DNA of 12,963 nucleotides, taken from NCBI GenBank assembly GCA_002712565.1, contig PAUA01000011.1, positions 1 through 12,963 on the forward strand. Reading direction: 5' to 3'. The notes under the pieces were generated by a model. That model searched no databases, was not told the DNA's origin, and saw only the letters and a program-made list of their open reading frames with translations. Position numbers and translations under genes: made by a program. Origin of the DNA: Gemmatimonadota bacterium. GTDB taxonomy: Bacteria > Gemmatimonadota > Gemmatimonadetes > Longimicrobiales > UBA6960. This document shows, piece by piece, positions 1-6,734 of this stretch. How positions within the stretch are numbered: position 1 is the stretch's first letter; each line of letters starts with the position of its first letter.

Positions 1-243
1 GGCCGGCACCTCGTGCCCGGCCCGCTGTCGAGCCGCAACAGCGAGCCCGAGGATCGGGGCCAGGAGGTAGAGCAGAAGATAGAGCAGCGGTAGCTCTAGA
101 CTGAGCCGCTGGCCCATGTTCGCCAACGATGCCCTGCAGCCACTCTCACCAACCGCTTCGACTGCGTTCAACGCGTCGGAGCGCGTGTCTTCCCACTGGC
201 GAATGAAGGGGCTGGACGACACCGGCTGCTGGGAATCAGACAT
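1..243 (-). CDS. Hypothetical small membrane protein, 3' end outside window
   Basis: An open frame of 81 codons starts at the ATG at 243 and is still open at base 1, so only the N-terminal part is visible. I do not recognise the family. Residues 1-48 are polar (start MSDSQQPVSSSPF). Residues about 50-71 form one clear hydrophobic membrane segment, rich in Leu and Tyr (LPLLYLLLYLLAPILGLAVA), followed by a basic stretch (ARQRAGHE). This suggests a membrane protein with the following segment in the cytoplasm. No convincing Shine-Dalgarno sequence precedes the ATG. An internal ATG at 117 (residue 43, just before the membrane segment) is an alternative start. It lies downstream of the MTHFR-like gene, separated by 95 bases containing three 13-bp tandem repeats, so it may have its own promoter. 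Confidence 0.5.
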   Translation of the reverse strand, partial: MSDSQQPVSSSPFIRQWEDTRSDALNAVEAVGESGCRASLANMGQRLSLELPLLYLLLYLLAPILGLAVAARQRAGHEVPA

Positions 244-278
244 GGGTCAAAACTACAACAGCATCGGTGAGGAAGGCG

Positions 279-284
279 ATGATA
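279..284 (-). promoter_or_regulatory. Possible -10 hexamer (TATCAT) of the leftmost gene
   Basis: Read on the minus strand the bases are TATCAT, five of six matching TATAAT. It lies 35 bases upstream of the ATG at 243, directly beside the 13-bp repeat cluster. No good -35 hexamer is seen at a 16-18 base spacing. The repeats occupy that position, which would suit an activator-dependent promoter. This is inference from one short match. Confidence 0.25.
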
Positions 285-286
285 CT

Positions 287-325
287 TTTCGAGCTATCCT
301 CTAGATCTATCCCCTCGAGTTATCC
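287..325. repeat. Three tandem 13-bp direct repeats
   Basis: Three head-to-tail 13-mers on the plus strand: TTTCGAGCTATCC (287-299), TCTAGATCTATCC (300-312) and CCTCGAGTTATCC (313-325). Eight of 13 columns are invariant, including the TATCC end. On the minus strand each unit begins with GGATA. They fill the gap between the MTHFR-like gene and the leftmost gene, just upstream of a TATCAT hexamer. This suggests a multi-site operator for a DNA-binding regulator. The flanks show no fourth copy. Confidence 0.6.
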
Positions 326-338
326 TTGAGGTCTCGAA

Positions 339-1190
339 TCACGTGGCGGCACGCGCCAGCGCCTTGTCGAGCCCCTGCTGGACGCGCCGATGGCCCAAGT
401 TGCTGATGTAGACCTTTTCCGCGCCGGCGGCTCGCAGTGCGTCCAGGGTCTTCCCCAGGACCTCTTCGGGCGAGGCACCCGCGTCGAATTCACGGGTCAA
501 CTCCTCTGCCGGTACAGGGAAGAACTCCCCCAATCGTGCGAGCGTTCCGGGTTGGGCACTCCAGTAGTAGAAGACGCCGAATATTCCCGGGGTGGAGACG
601 TCACGGCGATCGCACTCCTCGAGGAACGCCTCGACCCGATCCGCACTGTGGTGTGATACGATCTGCGTAAGGTAGAATTCGGCCGAGAAATCGTCCGATC
701 CGATGTATTCGACCTGCTCGCTCGAGTCGCGATGCGGATTCGCCCACCCCCCCAGGGACAGCCCGGGTTGCCGCTCGCGAATCCGCTGCCTGAGCATGTA
801 GGAGTGCGGCACACAGCGGGGAGGACCAGTCGAGACGTCTCCACCCACCACGGTCAGCGCCTCGAACCCGAGGGAATGAGCACGGTCGGCGTATAAGAGG
901 CAATGCTCGATCGTGTGCTTACACGTGAGAAACGGAACGAGTCGCGAGAGCGGCACATCGGAGCCGACGTTAGCCGCAAGATGCCCCAGGTTCTCCTCCT
1001 CCCGTGATCCGACCGCGTCATCCGTCAGGAAAACGAAGATGTCCTTGAGAGCGAGATGGCGGATGGAGTGGTTCAGGTCGATCCAGCTGTCCATGCCCTC
1101 GGCGGCCGAAAGCCCACTCCGAGGTGGCCGAAGCTCCACCGTGATGAGTCGCCCGGGACGCCGCAGACTGTCCACCAGCGCGGCAGTCAT
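339..1190 (-). CDS. Methylenetetrahydrofolate reductase-like protein
   Basis: A 283-residue protein resembling the TIM-barrel flavoprotein fold of MetF, which reduces 5,10-methylenetetrahydrofolate to 5-methyltetrahydrofolate. Visible matches in MetF order are VELRPPR at 18-24 (MetF FEFFPPR, with the key Glu at E19), FLTCKH at 87-92 (HLTC), VVGGD ending at D118 (LRGD), and LTQ at 174-176 (ITQ). GIFGVFYYW near 202-210 fits the PGI-P strand. The usual YPExH segment is replaced by WANPHRD (149-154) and the Lys-rich strand before the ITQ motif is missing, so the protein is divergent. It may have another substrate or partner. Length is near the bacterial MetF norm (about 290). The ATG overlaps the pepP stop codon by 4 bases (ATGA), indicating translational coupling. 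Confident of the superfamily, not of the reaction. Confidence 0.7.
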   Translation of the reverse strand: MTAALVDSLRRPGRLITVELRPPRSGLSAAEGMDSWIDLNHSIRHLALKDIFVFLTDDAVGSREEENLGHLAANVGSDVPLSRLVPFLTCKHTIEHCLLYADRAHSLGFEALTVVGGDVSTGPPRCVPHSYMLRQRIRERQPGLSLGGWANPHRDSSEQVEYIGSDDFSAEFYLTQIVSHHSADRVEAFLEECDRRDVSTPGIFGVFYYWSAQPGTLARLGEFFPVPAEELTREFDAGASPEEVLGKTLDALRAAGAEKVYISNLGHRRVQQGLDKALARAAT

Positions 1191-2518
1191 CCCTTCCCTC
1201 CCACAAGGCCCTCGATCTCCTCGGCGGACACAGGTAATGCGGCCGTCAGGACTTCATGCCCTTCGGCCGTCACAACCACATCGTCTTCGATCCTGATGCC
1301 GATGCCCACGTAGTCGTCCGCGCCAGCGGAACCCTCGACCGTGCCCTGGAAATACAGGCCCGGCTCCACGGTCAAAACCATGCCCCGCTCCAACACCCGA
1401 GACACACCGGAGTGGGCGTAGTCACCGACGTCGTGCACGTCGAGTCCGAGCCAATGTGAAGTCTGATGGGGAAAGAACGCCTTGTAGGCCTCGGTATCGA
1501 TCACTTTCTCCTTGTCGCCATCGAGCACGCCGAGCTCGAGGAGGCCGTCGATGCACACGTTTCGCGCCGTGTGATGGATCGACTCGACCGTCACACCGGG
1601 TTGGATGGCTTCGATAGCCCGATCGTGCGCCTCCAGCACCACATCATAAATGGCTCGCTGAGCCGCCGTGAAGGATCCGGATACCGGGAAGGTGCGGGTG
1701 ACGTCCGACACGTAGAGATCGGCCTCGGCGCCGGCGTCCACCAGGACTAGGTCCCCGTCACCCATCCTGCAGTTGTTGTCCACGTAGTGAAGCACGCACG
1801 CGTTTGCGCCCGAGCCTACGATTGTGGGATAGGAGGGGCCCCCGCCCCCCTTTCGACGGAAGGCCCCGTCGAGGATCCCCTCGAGTTCCCACTCTCCGAC
1901 CCCTTGGCCCACGGCTCCGAGCATCTCGGCAAATGCCTCGACCGTAATGGAGGCGGCCGACCGCATGCGCTCCAACTCTTCCGGATGTTTCATGAGCCGC
2001 TGCGGATCCAGCAACTGCCCGGGATCGATGATCCCATAGGGTCCGACGCCCTTCCTGGCGCCCTGGAGCCGAGCGGTCTGCAACGCCCCTACCACCAAAC
2101 TCTGAAGGGGAGACTCGCTCCCAATCCGGAAATACATGCTCTTGGCTCCAGCGAGCAACTTGGGCAGGCGCTTGGAAAGCACGTCGCTACCATAAGCGGT
2201 GTCGGCCCCGAACATCTCCCCTGCCCGGTCCGGCCCAAGCCGCTCTCCACTCCAGCGTTCCTCTTCGGCGTTCCGTACCTGTACGAACAGTACGAAGTCG
2301 CCGTCCTCACCATCTGCACGAAGCACCGCGACCGCCCCGGGTTCCGTCACGCCGGTGAGATAGAAGAGATCACGGTCCGGCCGGTGTCGGCCCCCGGAAG
2401 GGTCGGTCTCGGAGCTCAGCACGAGAGCAGAACCGTCCAGGTCCGCCAGGACGCGCTTGCGCCGCGCGGCGAAGATCTCGGGTGAAAAACCCCGCGTCGG
2501 ATCAGGGCTTTTCTTCAC
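1187..2518 (-). CDS. pepP: Xaa-Pro aminopeptidase (M24B family)
   Basis: Removes an N-terminal residue preceding proline from peptides, in the cytoplasm, using two divalent metal ions. With a GTG start at 2518 it is 443 residues, close to E. coli PepP (441). Residues about 10-165 match the AMP_N domain and 175-430 the pita-bread catalytic domain. All five metal ligands are visible: D261 (VDAGAE), D272 (SDVTRTFP), H355 (TSHWLGLD), E385 (TVEPGLYF) and E411 (IRIEDD). The accessory histidines H244 and H362 are also present. The frame stays open to 2593, but that extension would overlap the upstream peptidase gene by 58 bases and is basic and low-complexity. The GTG lies 17 bases after the upstream stop, with AGGTGG somewhat far upstream (13-base spacer). 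It sits between the S9 peptidase and the MTHFR-like gene in one apparent operon. Confidence 0.93.
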   Translation of the reverse strand: MKKSPDPTRGFSPEIFAARRKRVLADLDGSALVLSSETDPSGGRHRPDRDLFYLTGVTEPGAVAVLRADGEDGDFVLFVQVRNAEEERWSGERLGPDRAGEMFGADTAYGSDVLSKRLPKLLAGAKSMYFRIGSESPLQSLVVGALQTARLQGARKGVGPYGIIDPGQLLDPQRLMKHPEELERMRSAASITVEAFAEMLGAVGQGVGEWELEGILDGAFRRKGGGGPSYPTIVGSGANACVLHYVDNNCRMGDGDLVLVDAGAEADLYVSDVTRTFPVSGSFTAAQRAIYDVVLEAHDRAIEAIQPGVTVESIHHTARNVCIDGLLELGVLDGDKEKVIDTEAYKAFFPHQTSHWLGLDVHDVGDYAHSGVSRVLERGMVLTVEPGLYFQGTVEGSAGADDYVGIGIRIEDDVVVTAEGHEVLTAALPVSAEEIEGLVGGKG

Positions 2519-2535
2519 GCGTTGGCTGCAGCCAC

Positions 2536-4650
2536 CTAGTCGCCGCCGCCGCTCAAGGTCGGGGTCCGTTCGATCAACCAGTGCTCGAACCAACTACGAA
2601 TCCGCTCCAGCCGGTCCACCAGCAGCCACGGCTCTCCCGTCCGTGATAACCCGTGAGAAGAACTCGGATACCGCACCATCTCCACCGGCACACCCAAGTT
2701 CTTGAGGGCCATGAACCACTGCTCCGCGTCACCTATAGGGGTCCTGTAGTCGTTTTCACTGTGGATGATGAGCGTGGGAGCCGTGACGTTCTCTACGTAC
2801 GAGATCGGAGACAGCCGACGGTAAAGATCCCTCCGCTCCCACGGCGCACCATAGAACTCGTACTCCGTCAACGCTTGGGCGTCCGAGGAACCCCACCAAC
2901 TCTCCCAGTTGGTAATCGAGCGAGAAGTGACGGCGGCCTGAAAACGGTCGGAGGTGGCCACCAGCCAGTTCGTCATGAAACCGCCGTAACTGCCACCTGA
3001 GATGCCCACGCGGGTCGAATCGGCCTCCGGGTAGCGGGCCAGGGTCGCGTCCACGCCGGTCAGGAAATCCTCGCTGTCCATGACACCCCACTGGCCGCGG
3101 GTGGCGTACATGAACTCGTGGCCGTAGCCGCTCGACCCCCGAGGGTTGGAGTAGAGGACGAAAAAACCAGCCGCGGAAAGCACATGGAACGTCGGGAAGA
3201 ACGTGTTGCCGTACGCACCGTGCGGTCCCCCGTGAATCTTCAGGATGAGGGGGTATTTACCACCGGGCGTGTAGTCCACCGGCTTGATGACCCAGCCCTC
3301 TACCTCAACACTGTCGTCCACAATCCACGTGAGCCGCTCGGGGGGCACCAAAGACACCCGGTCCAGCAAAGCTTCGTTGAACCCGGTCGCTCGCCGCTCG
3401 GCCGTTCCGTCGCCTCGTGCCACGTATAGCTCCGTGGGCGAGACCGCATCTGTGGCCGCGTAGGCCATGATATGGCCACGGTCGGACAACGAGATGCTCG
3501 TGAGTTGTCGCTCACCGTCGGTGACCTGAACGACCGGGCCACCGGCGGCGGGGACCCGAAAGAGATGGCGATTCCCGCTGACCGAGGCCGAAAAGAGAAT
3601 CGCGGTTCCATCTGCCGACCAGAGGGGGGTGCCCGGCTCGAGGTCCCAGCCCTGAGTGAGATTGACAGGCACGGCGGTGAAGCGCCCGTCGCCGCCCACG
3701 TCCACCACCATCAGATCTCTTTCCGCTCCGCGCTCGGCGGTGAAGACGAATGCCAATCGCGTGCCGTCGGGTGACGGTGACGGCGAAGCTTCCGAGCCAG
3801 GATTCGGCGTGAGCGCCGTGACGGAGCCGTCCGTCACGCGCACGGCCCAGATGTCCCTGCTCAGTACCTCGCTGGACTCATCGTCCTGGTCCTCGTCTCC
3901 CGAGAAGTAGATGGTACGCCCATCGGACGACCAGGCAACGCCTGACTTGTCGAACGGCAGCGTCGTTAGCCTTCTTGGAACGCCACCACCGGCCGAGACC
4001 AAATAGAGATCCGCGGACTCGTTCGCGGAGAAGTGCGGACGAAGCTCGAGCGTACCATCTGCCTTGTAACGTGTGGACGTTACGACACGCCCATCGAAGC
4101 GTTCGGGGTCGAGCGTGTTCGAAAGAGCATCCGGAGCGATCCAGCCGTCGCGCTCCTCGGTCTCCGCGTCTTCGGCGAGGGCGAGGTAGGCGATCCACTC
4201 ACCATCCGCCGACCAGACCGGAGCCCCCCGGACCCCCTCAATGTGGAAAGCTTCTCCACCGGGGCCCGAGACGCGGACGAACCACGTGGTGTTGTCGTCG
4301 TCGCCGCGACGCGAGGTGAACGAAAGAAGCGACCCATCCGGTGACCACCTCGGCGCGTACGAGTCCCCTGTAGGAGCGGTGAAAGAATAAGGGTCACCGG
4401 CTGGACGCCCGTTTTCGAGCGCCTGCATCCAGATCTCCCGGCGGCGGCTATTCTCCTCTTCGAGGACCCGGGTCACGGTAAACGCTACGAGGTCGCCCTC
4501 GGGAGCGACGGCAACGTAGCCTACAGTGACCAGATCATAGTAATCCGCTGGCTGAAGTCCGCGCTGCGCCGCAGCCGGCCCAGGCGTGGTCGCCAACAGC
4601 ACCCACGCCGCACCCAGCAGTCCGAGCGTTCTCGCCGGTGTCGCCCTCAA
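2536..4650 (-). CDS. Secreted S9-family (prolyl oligopeptidase) peptidase
   Basis: A 704-residue serine peptidase of the S9 family, closest in layout to S9C acylaminoacyl/dipeptidyl peptidases. A Sec signal peptide spans residues 1-28 (hydrophobic AAWVLLATTPG, cleavage likely AAA|Q), so it acts outside the cytoplasm. Residues about 35-430 form a beta-propeller with repeated WSPDG-like motifs (WSPDG at 102-106, then WSADG, WSSDG, SPDG, WSADG). The C-terminal alpha/beta-hydrolase has HGGP at 473-476, nucleophile S554 in GGSYGG, D634 in SENDYRTP and H666 in SSSHG, a complete triad. It starts at TTG 4650, supported by a GGAG six bases upstream and by the signal peptide beginning there. It is the first gene of the minus-strand peptidase operon, divergent from the plus-strand gene at 4898. 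Its likely role is trimming external peptides that PepP then finishes. Confidence 0.92.
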   Translation of the reverse strand: MRATPARTLGLLGAAWVLLATTPGPAAAQRGLQPADYYDLVTVGYVAVAPEGDLVAFTVTRVLEEENSRRREIWMQALENGRPAGDPYSFTAPTGDSYAPRWSPDGSLLSFTSRRGDDDNTTWFVRVSGPGGEAFHIEGVRGAPVWSADGEWIAYLALAEDAETEERDGWIAPDALSNTLDPERFDGRVVTSTRYKADGTLELRPHFSANESADLYLVSAGGGVPRRLTTLPFDKSGVAWSSDGRTIYFSGDEDQDDESSEVLSRDIWAVRVTDGSVTALTPNPGSEASPSPSPDGTRLAFVFTAERGAERDLMVVDVGGDGRFTAVPVNLTQGWDLEPGTPLWSADGTAILFSASVSGNRHLFRVPAAGGPVVQVTDGERQLTSISLSDRGHIMAYAATDAVSPTELYVARGDGTAERRATGFNEALLDRVSLVPPERLTWIVDDSVEVEGWVIKPVDYTPGGKYPLILKIHGGPHGAYGNTFFPTFHVLSAAGFFVLYSNPRGSSGYGHEFMYATRGQWGVMDSEDFLTGVDATLARYPEADSTRVGISGGSYGGFMTNWLVATSDRFQAAVTSRSITNWESWWGSSDAQALTEYEFYGAPWERRDLYRRLSPISYVENVTAPTLIIHSENDYRTPIGDAEQWFMALKNLGVPVEMVRYPSSSHGLSRTGEPWLLVDRLERIRSWFEHWLIERTPTLSGGGD

Positions 4651-4897
4651 GATCGTCTCCGTGTCTAGGAGGCCTAACGCCCGCCGTGCCTATACAACCG
4701 ATGCACTTGTTAAGGTACGGGGGATACGAAATTGCCTCAAGGCGGACGTCATCAGGATCCGATCATCCCCGGGCACGCCACCTGCAAGGGCGATGCCAGA
4801 GTCCTACCGCAGCCGGCACCACGGGTTGGATCTCCGGACCGACACCGCGGTAAGAGATGGGTCTAATACCACCGAATGGAGGAGGAACCAGTTGGGG
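4651..4897. promoter_or_regulatory. Divergent intergenic region
   Basis: This gap separates the minus-strand S9 peptidase gene from the plus-strand secreted-protein gene and must hold both promoters unless either is transcribed through. GGAG at 4657-4660 (minus) serves the TTG start at 4650. GGAGGAGG at 4878-4885 (plus) serves the 4898 gene. I could not find a convincing paired -35/-10 on either strand, nor a clear operator palindrome. Confidence 0.5.
4878..4885 (+). promoter_or_regulatory. Strong Shine-Dalgarno GGAGGAGG
   Basis: GGAGGAGG lies 12 bases before the ATG at 4898 and 6 bases before an in-frame TTG at 4892. The frame is open far upstream (to 4586), so this site decides that translation starts here. 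The TTG, two codons earlier, has the better spacing and may be the true start. Confidence 0.7.
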
Positions 4898-6637
4898 ATG
4901 ACCGGTCACAGCAGTGACTCAAGCGTACCCGCACGCGCGCCAAGTGGGGTCCCACCCTTGGCGCGGACGGTGTGCCTGGTCACCGCTTTCTCAGGGTTCC
5001 TCACCGTAGGCCTACTCGTTGCGGCCCCCCTGGGCGCCCAAGCCATCGTCGGGACTCTAGTCGAGGCCGAGACGGGTGTTCCCATCGAAGGAGCCTCGGT
5101 CGTACTCCTGAACCGGAACGGTGAGCAAGTGAATTGGCGCCTGACAGAGGCCTTTGGACGATTCAGCTTTCCAACGATCCAAGCCGAAACATACTTGTTG
5201 CGGGCCGATCGGATCGGCCACGCCAGCGTCCTGTCGGATCCGATCACCGTGGAGCCCGGCGCGACCGTTGTGTATCGACTCGAGACTCCGGTGGAGCCGA
5301 TCCTGTTGGTCGGAATCGACGTGACGAGCAACTCCCGTTGTGAGGTCAGGCCCGGACGGGGCGCATCAACAGCGGTGGTGTGGGGGGAGGCACGCAAAGC
5401 CCTCGAGGCCACATCCCGAACCGCCGACATGGGCGTCTACCGCTACGTGATTCGTCACTATGAGCGGGAATTGGATGATCGAGGCCGCGAGGTGAGGAGT
5501 GAGGAGAGCCGAATCCAAAACGGGGTAATGGCCAACCCCTTCCTCAGTCTGGACGTCGAGAGTCTACTCGAGAGGGGATTCATGCACTCCGAGAAAGACG
5601 GGTTCGTCTACTACGCGCCCGACGCGGACATCCTTCTGTCGGACCCATTCCTCGACAGCCACTGCATGAGTCTGACCGAGGGGGAGAACGAAGCGGAGGG
5701 GCTGATCGGCCTATCGTTCGAGCCAACGGAGGATCGTGGCGTCCCGGATATCAGCGGCATTCTATGGCTGGACCCGGAGGACGCGGAGCTTCGGTGGTTG
5801 GATTATCGGTACGAGTTCCTGGACGTTCCCAACCCGGAGCGCCTCGGGGGCAAAATCCAATTCTACGGTCTACCCAACGGGACGTGGATCGTACGCGATT
5901 GGTACATCCGCATGCCGCTCCTCGAGAGTACGGTCGGGCCAGCACCGGCCCGACGTTTTCGGCTCGTCGGGCTCAGGGAGCAGGGCAGCTCGGTCATGAG
6001 TGTTAACAACCTGCAAGGCGATCTGGTGCTCGACTCGAGGACGGGAATCATCGAGGGCGTCGTCCTCGCGTCCGAGGGCGCGGATCCCGTGCAGGAGGTT
6101 GTCGTCCTATTGGACGACAGCACGGGAGTCACAACCGATGAGGATGGCCGTTTCCGGTTTACGGCTTTGGCAGCGGGATATTACGGCTTGACGGTGTTCC
6201 ACCCGGACCTGAACTCACTTGGTCTGGCAGAAGAGCCGGTTTTTGTCGACGTGAGTCCGGGTCAAGTAACCTCGGCGAGCCTCCAGTTCGCGTCGGTGGA
6301 GACGGTGATGACGGAGAGGTGCGGTCCGGTAGAGCCCTCCGGTTTCGAGGGCATCCTCGCGGGATTCGCGTTAGACGAGAATCGCAACCCGCTGCCCGGC
6401 GCTCGGGTCTCGGTGGCGTGGGACGAGGTCGAAGAACGAGGTGCGAGCATCGGAATGGTCTATAAGGTGCTCACGACACCGGAACTGCCGGACAACGCAT
6501 TCTTCCTCGCATGCGGCCTACCGAGGGACCGAGCGGTCGATATCACCGTAGAGTGGAACGGACTCAAGTCGCAGCCCGAGCGGTTTCGACTGTCGGAAAC
6601 GCAACGCGTATCCCGCCGAAACATCACGCTGCGTTGA
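4898..6637 (+). CDS. Secreted protein with three carboxypeptidase-regulatory-like domains
   Basis: A 579-residue exported protein of unknown exact role. Residues 1-47 carry a long signal peptide (hydrophobic core VCLVTAFSGFLTVGLLVAA, cleavage near LGAQA). Residues about 49-140 form a carboxypeptidase-regulatory-like beta-sandwich (IVGTLVEAETGVPIEGASV, then GRFSF). Residues about 148-375 are a central domain with a strand-rich section (GVPDISGILWLDPEDAELRW, then LPNGTWIVRDWYIRMP). This type is often seen in secreted Gemmatimonadota-like proteins and may resemble lipoprotein-carrier folds; that is a guess. A second sandwich lies at about 383-467 (IIEGVVLASEG, DEDGRFRF) and a third at about 483-579 (GILAGFALDENRNPLPGARV). 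The start at ATG 4898 follows GGAGGAGG. The earlier open frame from 4586 lacks a signal peptide and crosses the intergenic region. It precedes the TonB-dependent receptor by 97 bases on the same strand. No lipobox or catalytic residues are visible. Confidence 0.8.
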   Translation: MTGHSSDSSVPARAPSGVPPLARTVCLVTAFSGFLTVGLLVAAPLGAQAIVGTLVEAETGVPIEGASVVLLNRNGEQVNWRLTEAFGRFSFPTIQAETYLLRADRIGHASVLSDPITVEPGATVVYRLETPVEPILLVGIDVTSNSRCEVRPGRGASTAVVWGEARKALEATSRTADMGVYRYVIRHYERELDDRGREVRSEESRIQNGVMANPFLSLDVESLLERGFMHSEKDGFVYYAPDADILLSDPFLDSHCMSLTEGENEAEGLIGLSFEPTEDRGVPDISGILWLDPEDAELRWLDYRYEFLDVPNPERLGGKIQFYGLPNGTWIVRDWYIRMPLLESTVGPAPARRFRLVGLREQGSSVMSVNNLQGDLVLDSRTGIIEGVVLASEGADPVQEVVVLLDDSTGVTTDEDGRFRFTALAAGYYGLTVFHPDLNSLGLAEEPVFVDVSPGQVTSASLQFASVETVMTERCGPVEPSGFEGILAGFALDENRNPLPGARVSVAWDEVEERGASIGMVYKVLTTPELPDNAFFLACGLPRDRAVDITVEWNGLKSQPERFRLSETQRVSRRNITLR

Positions 6638-6663
6638 GGCCGGCGCGACTGTCCTCTGTTCCT

Positions 6664-6678
6664 TTCGACCGCGTCGAA
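6664..6678. promoter_or_regulatory. Perfect inverted repeat TTCGAC-CGC-GTCGAA
   Basis: Six-base perfect arms around a 3-base centre lie in the 97-base gap before the receptor gene, 56 bases upstream of its ATG and 26 bases after the preceding stop. The next bases (GTAGTGTGGGGTTTCTTC) give only a weak T-rich stretch. It may be an operator for the receptor or a short terminator-like hairpin; the operator reading is slightly preferred. Confidence 0.3.
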
Positions 6679-6734
6679 GTAGTGTGGGGTTTCTTCAGTT
6701 AGTAGCGACTTCTAGAACACACAGGGGATGATCG

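Noticed and set aside
1787..2485. Plus-strand open frame of 232 codons
   Set aside because: It is antisense to pepP, whose five metal ligands are all in place. The translation shows no domain, signal or plausible composition; GC-rich genes commonly leave such open antisense frames.
2519..2593. N-terminal extension of the Xaa-Pro aminopeptidase to 2593
   Set aside because: It would overlap the S9 peptidase by 58 bases and adds 25 basic residues not expected in the family. The GTG at 2518 gives the normal PepP length.
4586..4897. Upstream extension of the secreted three-domain protein
   Set aside because: It overlaps the start of the divergent S9 gene, would bury the signal peptide over 100 residues in, and ignores the GGAGGAGG site before 4898.
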